DNA from: Beroe forskalii
Lineage: Eukaryota; Ctenophora; Nuda; Beroida; Beroidae
Length of the DNA stretch: 64,000 nt
NCBI GenBank assembly: GCA_011033025.1
Contig: WFMF01000305.1
Span: 62,001-126,000 of the forward strand
Direction: 5' to 3'
Below the pieces are notes generated by a model, which ran no database searches, was not told the DNA's origin, and worked only from the letters and a program-made list of their open reading frames with translations. This document shows, piece by piece, positions 46,033 to 57,211 of this stretch (its first letter is position 1; each line of letters begins with the position of its first letter). The position numbers were made by a program, and so were the translations under genes.

Positions 46033-47084
46033 GCTGAGATGCTCAGCGTGACTGTTATGTCCGTGATAATTATGTCCGATGAGGCAAATTTTCATGCATG
46101 TCCATTTTTGAACAACCAAAAGGCAAAAAGCGCAGTTTTGGCAACAAGAAGCCCTTTGCTCAGCCACGGCAGCAAATTGAGAGCATGTAACCTAGGAAGA
46201 CACGCTCCTGGTCAATAATGCGTGATTAATTAAGCAATTAGGTGCTACCTGCGGCAGGCGTAGATTCGGCGGAATATCTCCTCAAATTTCCAATCCTAAG
46301 AATAGAAGCTTAAAGAATTGGAATTTACAATATCGTCACATCAACATAAAATGGGCATATGCCCATTTGAAATGTATCGACATTAGTTGCAAAATCCTCA
46401 TCACCTTACATCAATGCAACAAAATATTGAAGAGATTTGTCCTGAAACTCTAAAATAGCTACTCCCCATGTGGCCGGCAGGGCGTGGTCGGTGGGCAATG
46501 TACAAATCTAATATCACGTTCGAATTAGATCCAAGAGAGGGCGAAGCTACGGGTTAATTGATACAGATCTATACCAGTCTGAAAAACAAACAAGATATTA
46601 CAAAAGAGGCGTATACATCGCAACATTATTACCAGAAGGTGCAGAGCGAACCCTCTGAGGACTACACTCAAAAAGCACCAGCATAGCATCTCATGTAAAC
46701 CAGTCAAAAGTCTGAGAACTATGAACTGGTGCTTGTGATCTCCATCAAATAATCTACAGGTACTCACTACTTTTTTAGATTTTCTACATTTTCCTAAAAT
46801 TAATCGACGAAAAACCTGGCAAACTTAGAAAGTGTAAAATGTGGATAGTAACATATTCTGCAATGAGTAACATTGCCCAGCTCCTTCATCAGTAGCTTAA
46901 GATGTGAGCCGTGCTAAACATTATAACTTTGCAGTGAGGACATCGCCTTGGATTTACATGACATATAGAGAACGAAGTAACGCCTACTTTGCTAGGTCAC
47001 AGGAGTCCATCCTCATCACGCAAGTGTAAAGGAGTGTGTATTGTAAGTCTAAAAACATGATGTTCCGTGGCAGAGAGGTGTGGT
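46033..47084. other. Intron-like spacer
   Basis: Unique sequence. A perfect palindrome AAATGGGCATATGCCCATTT occurs at about 46349. No exon found. Confidence 0.4.
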
Positions 47085-47290
47085 AGTGTTGGTACATGGC
47101 GCTGTGAAGTGTGGAAATAGTGGCAGAGTGGTGTGGTAGTGTTGAAGCTGTGAAATGTGGCAAAAGTGGTGTGGTGGTGTTGAAGCTGGAAATAGTGGCA
47201 GAGTGGTGTGGTAGTGTTGAATATGTGAAGTGTGGAAACAGTGGTGTGGTAGTATTCACACATGAAGCTGTGAAGTGTGGCGAGGAAGCT
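47085..47290. repeat. Degenerate GTGTGGTAGTGTTGAA repeats
   Basis: Irregular repeats of GTGGTGTGGTAGTGTTGAA and GAAGCTGTGAAGTGTGG with variable spacing. The short frames across it are artefacts. Confidence 0.75.
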
Positions 47291-47404
47291 TAGAAGCATG
47301 GTCGACTTGAATTTCAATGCAATTCAAAGGTTCTAGCAAAACGAATTATTATTGAAAACAAATCAATGGATTTTGCAAAACTGATTGATTTATTAAAAAC
47401 TCAC

Positions 47405-47449
47405 CCTCTTGGGCTTGATCTTCGAAGGAGAATCTGGAGCAACGACAGC
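47405..47449 (-). CDS. Small 15-codon exon of the unknown minus-strand gene
   Basis: Between acceptor CTCCTTAG and donor GTGAGTTTT, encoding AVVAPDSPSKIKPKR in phase zero. Too short to call alone. It is supported by strong splice sites and by the same phase as the flanking exons at 51602-51724 and 43912-44094. Confidence 0.55.
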
Positions 47450-47696
47450 CTAAGGAGGAAAGAATGATCAATATAGTTATAGGTATCCACAGGCCTTAAC
47501 TGAATGTTTCTAAACTGATTGATCGGATCACTGTTAAAAATAAGTTAATAAGTCGCGTGCGAAAAAATGAAAGAAGCTGATTTTAATAAACTAATCCACA
47601 GAACTAATATTATTCCTTCCTTTTCTTTGAATATTTCATTATGATTAGTGAGGTTCAAATTAAAAGAACGGCAGTGCTTTTGTAGTTGACCCAAGG

Positions 47697-49974
47697 GCTC
47701 AAGGGTGCAGTGAGGGCTTCTCACTGCTGTCGAGGGTGCAGTGAGGGCTTCTCACTGCTGTCGAGGGTGCAGTGAGGGCTTCTCACTGCTGTCGAGGGTG
47801 CAGTGAGGGCTTCTCACTGCTGTCGAGGGTGCAGTGAGGGCTTCTCACTGCTGTCGAGGGTGCAGTGAGGGCTTCTCACTGCTGTCGAGGGTGCAGTGAG
47901 GGCTTCTCACTGCTGTCGAGGGTGCAGTGAGGGCTTCTCACTGCTGTCGAGGGTGCAGTGAGGGCTTCTCACTGCTGTCGAGGGTGCAGTGAGGGCTTCT
48001 CAATGCTGTCGAGGGTGTAGTGAGGGCTTCTCACTGCTGTCGAGGGTGCAGTGAGGGCTTCTCACTGCTGTCGAGGGTGCAGTGAGGGCTTCTCAATGCT
48101 GTCGAGGGTGCAGTGAGGGCTTCTCACTGCTGTCGAGGGTGCAGTGAGGGCTTCTCACTGCTGTCGAGGGAGCAGTGAGGGCTTCTCACTGCTGTCGAGG
48201 GTGCAGTGAGAACTTCTCACTGCTGTAGAGAAAGCAGTGAGGGCTTCTCACTGCTGTCGAGGGTGCAGTGAGGGCATCTCATTGCTGTCGAGGGAGCAGT
48301 GAGGGCTTCTCACTGCTGTCGAGGGTGCAGTGAGGGCTTCTCACTGCTGTCGAGGGAGCAGCGAGGGCTTCTCACTGCTGTCGAGGGTGCAGTGAGGGCT
48401 TCTCACTGCTGTCGAGGGTGCAGTGAGGGCTTCTCACTGCTGTCGAGGGTGCAGTGAGGGCTTCTCACTGTTGTAGAGGGAGCAGTGAGGGCTTCTCACT
48501 GCTGTCTAGGGTGCAGTGATTGCTTCTCACTGCTGTCGAGGGTGCAGTGAGGGCTTCTCACTGCTGTCGAGGGTGCAGTGAGGGCTTCCCACTGCTGTAG
48601 AGGGTGCAGTGAGGGCTTCTCATTGCTGTCGAGGGTGCAGTGAGGGCTTCTCACTGCTGTCGAGGGTGCAGTGAGGGCTTCCCACTGCTGTAGAGGGTGC
48701 AGTGAGGGCTTCTCATTGCTGTCGAGGGTGCAGTGAGGGCTTCTCACTACTGTCGAGGGAGCAGCGAGGGCTTCTAACTGCTGTCGAGGGTGCAGTGAGG
48801 GCTTCTCACTGCTGTCGAGGGAGCAGTGAGGGCTTCACACTGCTGTCGAGGGTGCAGTGAGGGCTTCTAACTGCTGTCGAGGGTGCAGTGAGGGCTTCCC
48901 ACTGCTGTCGAGGGTGCAGTGAGGGCTTCTCACTGCTGTAGAGGGTGCAGTGAGGGCTTCTCACTGCTGTCGAGGGAGCAGCGAGGGCTTCTAACTGCTG
49001 TCGAGGGTGCAGTGAGGGCTTCTCACTGCTGTTGAGGGTGCAGTGAGGGTTTCTCACTGCTGTCGAGGGTGCAGTGAGGGCTTCTCACTGCTGTCGAGGG
49101 AGCAGCGAGGGCTTCTCACTGCTGTCGAGGGTGCAGTGAGGGCTTCTCACTGCTGTCAAGGGTGCAGTGAGGGCTTCTCACTGCTGTCGAGGGTGCAGTG
49201 AGGGCTTCTCACTGCTGTCGAGGGAGCAGCGAGGGCTTCTCACTGCTGTCGAGGGTGCAGTGAGGGCTTCTCACTGCTGTCGAGGGTGCAGTGAGGGCTT
49301 CTCACTGCTGTCGAGGGAGCAGTGATGGATTCTCACTGCTGTCGAGGGTGCAGTGAGGCTTCTCACTGCTGTCGAGGGTGCAGTGAGGGCTTCTCACTGC
49401 TGTCGAGGGTGCAGTGAGGGCTTCTCACTGCTGTCGAGGGAGCAGTGAGGGCTGCTCACTGCTGTCGAGGGTGCAGTGAGGGTTTCTCACTGCTGTTGAG
49501 GGTGCAGTGAGGGCTTCTTACTGCTGTCGAGGGTGCAGTGAGGGCTTCTCACTGCTGTTGAGGGTGCAGTGAGGGCTTCTCACTGCTGTCGAGGGTGCAG
49601 TAAGGGCTTCTCACTGCTGTCGAGGGTGTAGTGAGGGCTTCTCACTGCTGTCGAGGGTGCAGTGAGGGCTTCTCACTGCTGTCGAGGGTGCAGTGAGGGC
49701 TTCTCATTGCTGTCGAGGGTGCAGTGAGGGCTTCTCACTGCTGTAGAGGGTGCAGTGAGGGCTTCTCACTGCTTTCGAGGGTGCAGTGAGGGCTTCTCAC
49801 TGCTGTCCAGGGTGCAGTGAGGGCTTCCCACTGCTTTCGAGGGTGTAGTGAGGGCTTCTCATTGCTGGCGAGGATGCAGTGAGGGTTTCTCACTGCTATC
49901 GAGGGTGCAGTGAGAGCTTCTCACTGCTGTCGAGGGTGTAGTGAGGGCTTCTCACTGCTGTCGAGGGTGCAGTG
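47697..49974. repeat. 31-bp minisatellite with a built-in hairpin, ~70 units
   Basis: Each unit contains GCAGTGAG-GGCTT-CTCACTGC, an 8-bp stem with a 5-base loop, joined by TGTCGAGGGT. Variation is mostly point changes (AGCAG for TGCAG, CATTGC, TGTAGAG). Intronic to the minus-strand gene, ending about 250 bp before the 47405-47449 exon. Confidence 0.97.
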
Positions 49975-51045
49975 AGAACATGACCGTGTTACTGCACATT
50001 GCAGAGTATAGATCCAATAGTACGTGTGTAGGTCTTATGTTCCTATGTCCTAAGTTGTTCACTCAGGAATCTAGAGATACCCACTTGATAGGTACACTAG
50101 TGCCGTGTACTAATACAGTAGGTATCTGGTATATACATTATACATTAGTGCTTCATCAGACACAACCTCCCAAAGTACCTGCATCTTCAAGTAAAGCACA
50201 TCCACGGGCAGGCAAGCGTAGCACATGACGACAAGATGACGGGGGCTACACAACACCACGTACTTATTAGGGATAGTATCAAACACTGCATAAACACGGT
50301 ACTAGCCGGAGTCTTGAATCAGCTGGAATGTAGCACTTGTGCAGGTCATTGCGGGCAACTCCCTGCGTGGCTTGTTCGGAGCTGTGCGGAGCTCTGCTGT
50401 ACCGTGTGTCATTTCACAAGATAGCCGCGTCACAATGGAAATGTCGCAGGGCAAGGAGCTGTTCCAGACAAAAGGATGTAGACACAACTGTGTCAATGTG
50501 AGTACAAGCTGCCCCGATGTATGATTCTCCTGATCTAACATTTCCTGGGATAGGGTAACGCCCTGACATGGCACGCGCAAAACTCTCCTTACAGATGAAT
50601 TTGTGCTGAATTTGTCGCCTGAAATGGATCAGTATTTTCTCGGTCTTGCTCCTTCAATAACAGTTCAGAATCATTTAAAACCATTAATATTTTTCTCAGT
50701 CATTGCTCATATTTTGAAGTGGAAAGTGACGTTGCAGCAGATTTAAACCGCCGTGTCTCTATTGATTAATGCTGTATATCTTAGTCACTGCGACAAAATG
50801 AAGAAGCAGAATTTTAGTGATCAAAATATCATGGGTTTCATATGAATGAAAGGGGGGGGGGAGCAAAATTAGACAAACTTTGGACAGAGTAGAAGGCCAC
50901 TGTAACAAGTACGATATTTCTTACGCTCCTGTCTAGATCAGGTCTAAACCGTCTTATGAAGGCCTAAAACCGAAACATCTACGCTACATAAATCTGTTTG
51001 AGCTGCAGTTCCTGTTTAGACTACAAATAACAAATTACTATCGTT
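49975..51045. other. Intron-like spacer
   Basis: Unique sequence. A plus-strand frame at 50339-50524 is followed by a donor-like GTGAGTAC, but nothing else supports an exon there. CAGTTCTAGTTTAGAC near 51065 begins the next array. Confidence 0.4.
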
Positions 51046-51612
51046 TGTATGTTGGTTGGGAGCGCAGTTCTAGTTTAGACAGTTCTAGTTTATACAAATA
51101 ACAAAGCACTAACGTTGGAAGGTTGGTTGGGAGCGCAGTTCTAAGTCACACTCTACAAATAACAAAGCACTAACGTTGGTAGGTTGGTTGGGAGCGCAGT
51201 TCTAAGTCACACTCTACAAATAACAAAGCACTAACGTTGGAAGGTTGGCTGGGCGCGCAGTTCTAGTTTAGACTATACAAATAACAAAGCACTAACGTTG
51301 GTAGGTTGGCTGGGCGCGCAGTTCTAGTTTAGACTATACAAATAACAAAGCACTAACGTTGGAAGGTTGGCTGGGCGCGCAGTTCTAGTTGAGACTCTAC
51401 AAATAACAAAGCACTAACGTTGGAAGGTTGGCTGGGCGCGCAGTTCTAAGTCACACTCTACAAATAACAAAGCACTAACGTTGGAAGGTTGGCTGGGCGC
51501 GCAGTTCTAAGTCACACTCTACAAATAACAAAGCACTAACGTTGGTGGGTTGGCTGGGCGCGCAGTTCTAAGTCACACTCTACAAATAACAAAGCACTAA
51601 CGTTGGTGGGTG
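51046..51612. repeat. 61-bp tandem repeat that includes the exon-donor junction
   Basis: About nine units of 61 bp: GTTGG-AGGTTGGCTGGGCGCGC, CAGTTCTAAGTCACACTC, TACAAATAACAAAGCACTAAC. On the gene's strand each unit repeats the donor CCAAC|GTTAGTGC used by the exon at 51602-51724 and also a TTTGTAG acceptor-like sequence. Confidence 0.9.
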
Positions 51613-51724
51613 GGCTGTTTTTGAGAGACAGTCTCCTTCCGGCACTGTCTTCCTCCTTAGGAAGGGCGTCTCCTACATCAGGCAATGGGTCTTCTCCTTC
51701 TAACGCTCCTTTCTTTACACCAAT
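51602..51724 (-). CDS. Coding exon of the unknown minus-strand gene
   Basis: Forty-one codons, acceptor TTACTTCAG, donor GTTAGT, phase zero. Acidic with a short basic end (KKGALEGEDPLPDVGDALPK and GRRLSLKNSPPTN); RRLSL resembles a basophilic-kinase site. Its last bases are part of the adjoining 61-bp array. Confidence 0.65.
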
Positions 51725-52139
51725 CTGAAGTAACATGGTCAAAATAATCCTGAGCAAACTTGCATTTTAACTATTATACTTACCGTGGGCTTGGTGGCAA
51801 TACAACGTAATACGGTTCGTAATAATGGCTCGCATCTTCGAGGCTTGGCATTATTACAATATTACACTTATAGTGCAGTTTTTTACAATGAATTTAGAAT
51901 ACCTGTTGCAGAATTTTGCCGTAAATTTACCTGCTGATAGGCATGGTCCTGAGAAAGTCTTCTATCCCAGGCGTTGGCTATTTTAGAGAGTCTCCTCCCT
52001 GAAATAATGGGTGCAGCTAATTCTGACAGAACTCAGAAATTAAAGTGATCACCAAAATAATAAAGCGAAAAGATATTTCGATTGATATTTCATTGCTGGT
52101 GATGGACTCTTTTGACGTTCAATGTCAATCTAAATTTAC
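51725..52139. repeat. Intron with a hairpin-family fragment
   Basis: CGTAATACGGTTCGTAATAA then TGGCTCGCATCTTCGAGGC at about 51808-51850 is the same motif as at 53785-53828 and 59193-59230. The remainder is AT-rich intron. Confidence 0.6.
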
Positions 52140-53282
52140 CTGGTTGGAAGAATGATGTCTTCTTGGAGGGACTGGTTTGTGGTGTGATGGGTAAGCCATC
52201 CTGTGCGGAGGGTAAGCCATCCTGTGCGGAGAGTAAGCCATCCTGTGCGGAGGGTAAGCCATCCTGTGCGGAGGGTAAGCCATCCTGTGCGGGGAGTAAG
52301 CCATCCTGTGCGGAGGGTAAGCCATCCTTTGCGGAGGGTAAGCCATCCTGTGCGGAGGGTAAGCCATCCTGTGCGGAGGGTAAGCCATCCTGTGCGGAGG
52401 GTAAGTCATCCTGTGCGGAGAGTAAGCAATCCTGTGCGGAGAGTAAGCCATCCTGTGCGGAGGGTAAGCCATCCTGTGCGGAGAGTAAGCAATCCTGTGC
52501 GGAGGGTAAGCCATCCTTTGCGGAGGGTAAGTCATCCTGTGCGGGGAGTAAGCAATCCTGTGCGGAGAGTAAGTCATCCTGTGCGGGGAGTAAGCCATCC
52601 TGTGCGGGGAGTAAGGCATCCTGTGCGGGGGGTAAGCCTTCCTGTGCGGAGGGTAAGCCATCCTGTGCGGAGAGTAAGCCATCCTGTGCGGAGGGTAAGC
52701 CATCCTGTGTGCGGAGGGTAAGCCATCCTGTGCGGGGGGTAAGCCATCCTGTGTGATGGGTAAGCCATCCTGTGCGGAGGGTAAGCCATCCTGTGCGGAG
52801 AGTAAGCCATCCTGTGCGGAGGGTAAGCCATCCTGTGCGGAGGGTAAGCCATCCTGTGCGGAGAGTAAGCCATCCTGTGCGGGGGGTAAGCCATCCTGTG
52901 TGATGGGTAAGTCATCCTGTGCGGAGAGTAAGCCATCCTGTGCGGAGGGTAAGCCATCCTGTGCGGAGGGTAAGCCATCCTGTGCGGAGAGTAAGCCATC
53001 CTGTGCGGGGGGTAAGCCATCCTGTGTGATGGGTAAGCCATCCTGTGCGGAGGTCTCACGAGGAGCAATTATTGACTCTTCCCGTTCAAGTGCTGCACTT
53101 TGAGATGGCAGTTCAGTGCCAGACAAACCATTTGCCACTCCAACGAGCTCCTCATTCTTACTTCTCTCGGTAGGAGATTCCCGGTCTCTTTCCTTCACAA
53201 GTTTCTCTCCTTCTTCTCCTGTGTCTTCCTTGAGTAGCAACCGCTTTTTATCATTTTTCTTCTTTTTGGGGGATTTCTTCTT
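52140..53282 (-). CDS. Coding exon carrying a 21-bp VNTR
   Basis: A continuous 381-codon frame between acceptor TTATCTCAG and donor GTAAAT. The first ~75 codons are lysine/glutamate-rich (KKKSPKKKKNDKK, then ERDRESPTERSKNEE). The rest is about 41 copies of a 7-residue repeat, read as QDGLPSA first and, after a 2-base irregularity near 52708, as HRMAYPP. The end reads SHHKPVPPRRHHSSNQ. It joins the next exon in phase zero. The repeat is coding by frame logic. A possible upstream exon at 53392-53447 (ends GGNPEDKRTPKK at a GTTAGT donor) would also be in phase. Confidence 0.6.
52192..53055. repeat. 21-bp minisatellite inside a coding exon, ~41 units
   Basis: Plus-strand unit GTGCGGAGGGTAAGCCATCC plus T, with variants (GGGG, GAGAG, CAATCC, TGTGATGG). 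The variant spellings are ordered, with GTGATGGGTAAG appearing at the right part only. Both strands are open across it, so the plus-strand translations (GKPSCAE repeats) are artefacts. Confidence 0.95.
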
Positions 53283-53612
53283 CTGAGATAATTTGAAGAT
53301 CAGATGGGCAAGATTATTATATAGAGAAAAGCCGGATAATCCAAGTTTATTGAACATACAGTTACAGAAATGAACTTAACTTGTGACTAACTTTTTTCGG
53401 TGTTCTCTTATCCTCGGGATTTCCACCCACACACGACCACGTCATTAAAGGACTTCTCGGAAAATGCTGTTCCTTTTAATGGTTCATATCTCTTCAAATA
53501 TCTTCTTTTACACTCATGGTTAATCGAAATGCTGAAAAGAAGAATAAGTAGCAACGAGAAGAGTTGGTAACCAAGTATTTCCAAAGTGAAATGAATGGAA
53601 GAATTAGTTATT
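53283..53612. other. Spacer or intron with one candidate small exon
   Basis: Minus-strand 53392-53447 could encode a short exon ending at donor GTTAGTC. Nothing else supports it. The rest is unannotated. Confidence 0.3.
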
Positions 53613-54160
53613 TCGTGCTGTACCACTCAGTACAACTATTTCAATTATAATACTGCAACTAGCAAGGACACGAATATTTGGATAAGTTTCGTTGCAAAAA
53701 TGCTGAAAACGAGTGGTTTTCGAAACCAGTCTTATTAAAATATGCTTGTACAGTTGTACCTTAATATAGTTGTTGCAGTATGACGGTACGTAATACGGTT
53801 CGTAATAATGGTCCGCCCCTTCGGGGCTCGACATCATTTCTCACCGTATTACTACACTAAGAGTATGACTGGTCGTGGTACAATACTGGTGCACTAATTG
53901 CACTCACCTTTTGCCAATTAGTTGACTAATCAACACTCGGCTTCGCCTCGGGTGATTAGTACATTAATTGGCATTCGGCATCTCCTCGTGCAATTAATGC
54001 ATCTCTTATCGGCCCGCGGAATCCTCTCCGAACGTCCCCGTCGTGCGGGCTGGGTGGCTCCAACGGGAGGTGCATTATACAATAAGAAATATAATGCTTT
54101 GGCGGGACTAGCCACCCCAACAACTCGGAGAGAAGCTAACATCCACAGGTAGCTCTCAGG
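53613..54160. repeat. Hairpin-rich repeat element
   Basis: Left part (TACTGCAA-TAGC-AGGA, ATATTTGGATAAGTTT, AACGAG-GGTTTT) is homologous to 58808-58890. The right part has stacked hairpins with CTCGGCTTCGCCTCGG and GGCCC-type loops, and CGTAATACGGTTCGTAATAA at about 53785. No coding capacity. Confidence 0.7.
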
Positions 54161-54482
54161 TTAGGAAAGTTACAGTATGGAACTCAGAACTGAACCTCAA
54201 TGCTGACAACACTTTGCGAAGCTCTGTGGCAGAATTGGAAGGGTACTACGTGGTACTCTCATCTACAGGACTTGTGCCTCGGAAATCCCCTTAGAAATCA
54301 AATTCGGTCTAACCTCCTCAGATTTAGCTCTGTTGCTAAAAATCTAGGTTAATAATAGATTCGACGCTTGAAAAGAAAAAAATCATGGAAATTATCACCA
54401 GGATAGATACTTAGTTCTAAAATTCTCTCGGATTGAATTAGAGCTAACATCCGCAGGAATATTACCTTAGGAATATTATATC

Positions 54483-54620
54483 GGTCTAACATCCGCAGGA
54501 CTAACATCTGAAGGACTAACATCAACAGGACTTACATCCACTGGACTAACATCCGCAGGACTAACATCCACAGGACTAACATCCACAGGACTAACATCTG
54601 CAGGACTGACATCCGCAGGA
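54483..54620. repeat. 15-bp tandem repeat
   Basis: Unit ACTAACATCCACAGG and variants (ATCCGCAGG, ATCTGCAGG), about nine copies. The same TAACATCC-CAGGA motif is scattered singly through 54420-55045, suggesting older, dispersed units. Confidence 0.85.
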
Positions 54621-57209
54621 AATTCTGGTGCAGTTTTTCTATCACTGCAAGACTGTTGTTCAATGCGGACTTTTACTGGAGAACTATACAAGGCATGGTC
54701 CACACTCGGAGATGACCACTGGCAGCAAGAGTACTATAACCACACCATGGTACTCTCAATTTACAGGACTTACACCCTGTAAACCTTGGAAATCAATCAT
54801 GGTCTAACATCCTCAGGAATTCAGGAAGTAACTCTGTTGCTTTAAGTTCGAATTTAGTTTAATTTGGCGCTTGTTTCGGCTTCAAATCCTTGTGGATTTC
54901 ATCATCAGGATACATACTCGGTTTTATGCATATTCTCTAGCATGGATTTAAGGTAGTCCACTCGGATTCTACCTTGGGTGTTTTTTCAGTCTAACATCCT
55001 CAGGATTTATCTTGTCGTAACACCGCAGGACTAACATCCGCAGGTTTTAAAACACAGTTATCCTTTTACAGCTGACTCTAGTTCAAGGTCGGTGTTTTCT
55101 TGGAAGATGTTCTACACATTTTTGACACGGATGAATCTTACTCGGGCTTCGCTTCTTTTCCCACACCTGAACTGCTTGGTCACTAACCCAGCAGTTATCA
55201 GTGTACACTACGCCAGACACCCATTCTGGTTCATTCCAGGTTTCTCACCTGAGGACCCCTCTAGCTCTTTGCAGGCAGCATCTCCTGCTTCACATGCCTG
55301 CTCCTTTGTTAGCGGATCCTCTCTTCCCACCTTACCCTTTTGGCAGCGGACCTCACCAAGGCTATCAGACTGCCTTGCTCTCCTACAGAAGCCAACTGCT
55401 CCGGGTACTTTTCTGAGGACTGGGATCTGTTCTGCTCCGCGTTCAGACTGATTTCCTAGCATTTGAAGCATTCTTATCGCTAAAGCTGGAAGATATTCCG
55501 CAGTAATATCTATTTCTTGATCAATCTAGTACTCCCTTGGTAATAAAAGGAACCCTTAACAGCTTCAGGAAAACCCCAGGAGAAATTTCAGGTTCCCCTC
55601 AGGAATCCTCAGGTTCTGCATATCACTCTAATACCGAGTGATAACCAACAAGCAATCGGTAATTTCTTCATGAAACTTTTGGCAACTCACAAGGCTGTGC
55701 AGCAGTTGGCTCAGATGAAATCAGGAGCATAAGGATTTCTAGATCGCGGAGGTGGATCAGAGATCCAGAGAAAATTGTTTGTTCTCCTTTGCTTTTAAGC
55801 TTTCACTGGTATACTCCCTGAATTGGCATAACAAATTAAGTTGCATTTTACCGAATTCCACTTGACGGCACCCTGAAATATTTTCTTTCAGCCAGTACCG
55901 ACTATGCGACTCTATTCCTATGGAAATTGTTCTAGGTCACAGGTTATGAACAACTGTTCAGGACAGATTAGCGGAAAAAGAGAAACTGAATCAACTTTTC
56001 TTGAACGCCTGGTACATTTTCAGCTATGAACCATATAACGGAAATTGGCCACTGGAGCTGGTTTTACTGGAAATTGACCATTGGAACAATGGGATTGGCT
56101 GGTACACTACGTATCAAGATCCCATCATAATTAACGGAGCATCAAGCATTTAATCGCCCTCAGGTTTATTCCCCAGGTTTATTCCAGACAGGTACTGATT
56201 CATATCAGCCTGACTCACATAGCGCAATAATACTGGATCCCTGAACAAGTGGAAGTACCCGGCTTGCGAGTTTGTCAGTTCTGGGTCCTTGTCACTTCAG
56301 ATTAAGGACCCAGAGCTGTCCCTCCCATTTCAGTGGCGAGTTTATCATAACGTTTGAAAACCGAAATGGTAAACTCAGTTTAGTCATACTCTTTGGCAGA
56401 CTTAAGTTTTAACCCCCACTTTTGTCATTTTGTGATACAAATAGGTCGTTTTGAGAGGAACAACCTGTTTATGGATCACTGGTGACCTTTTAAGGTTAAT
56501 TTGGAAAGTTCTGACATCCCACACAGGATTTATCCGGAGGGGAATACAGAACAAATGGGTTTGGCCTGAGCGTTGGTCCCTGTCTGCTCTCCGAGTTTGC
56601 AGCGCTCCAGGTAGCAACTGACATTAGACTCCCGTGTCTAGTTGCAGTTCTATGATATAGGTAAGTATGATTATTGTTATATACAGGGAGTCCTTGGGGT
56701 CGAGCTAGCAGGAGTTTGCCTCTGGGGACCCGGCGACAGAGACACAGCACAGATGCTGTGACTAGAAACCGGTGACCGCAAAAGAAGAAGAAGCATCTCT
56801 TATCACTATGCGCCGTATATATAGTAATATAGTAATATTAGCGTTTATAATTAAATTCAGTAAGTAAAATTGAAGGTTCGCACTATAACAGCAGAAAGGG
56901 ATAGCATCCCACGAAACAAAGTTTGATTAGAGCGTCACAGGAAGCAGTCAAAGTGTGATAAACTCTGGTAAACAAACTATAGGTATATGGAAATTGTATA
57001 AAGTATACACAAAGCAATGCGAGAGTGTATAGTGTAAAGCCCTAGTACAGTAATTGCAATGTTGCCTGGGACTGGGAGGGGATTAACTCAATATACACTG
57101 CGCTTAATCCCATTAGTAGGTCTGTGTAATTGCAATCTGATCAGACGCAGCTGTAATAACATGATAATTATGAGGTTCCCTAACTTTCCATATGCATGGT
57201 ATTTTTATC
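54621..57209. other. Long repeat-like region without a recognisable gene
   Basis: Plus-strand frames at 55092-55451 and around 55890-56750 have protein-like composition but are broken by stops. A retroelement remnant is possible, but I see no reverse-transcriptase or recombinase motif. TAACATCC-CAGG motifs occur up to about 55050. Confidence 0.35.
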
Positions 57210-57211
57210 TA

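Noticed and set aside
47697..49974. CRISPR array
   Set aside because: Units are tandem without unique spacers, and the sequence is eukaryotic. The same applies to the other arrays.
50302..50580. Exon of a plus- or minus-strand gene
   Set aside because: A donor-like GTGAGTAC follows the plus-strand frame, but there is no acceptor, no neighbouring exon and no recognisable protein.
52112..53103. Plus-strand GKPSCAE / RRVSHPV proteins
   Set aside because: They are mirror frames of the 21-bp array. The minus strand has flanking unique coding sequence and splice sites; the plus strand does not.
55092..56750. Retrotransposon polyprotein
   Set aside because: The composition is suggestive, but every frame has stops and no reverse-transcriptase, integrase or recombinase motif is visible.
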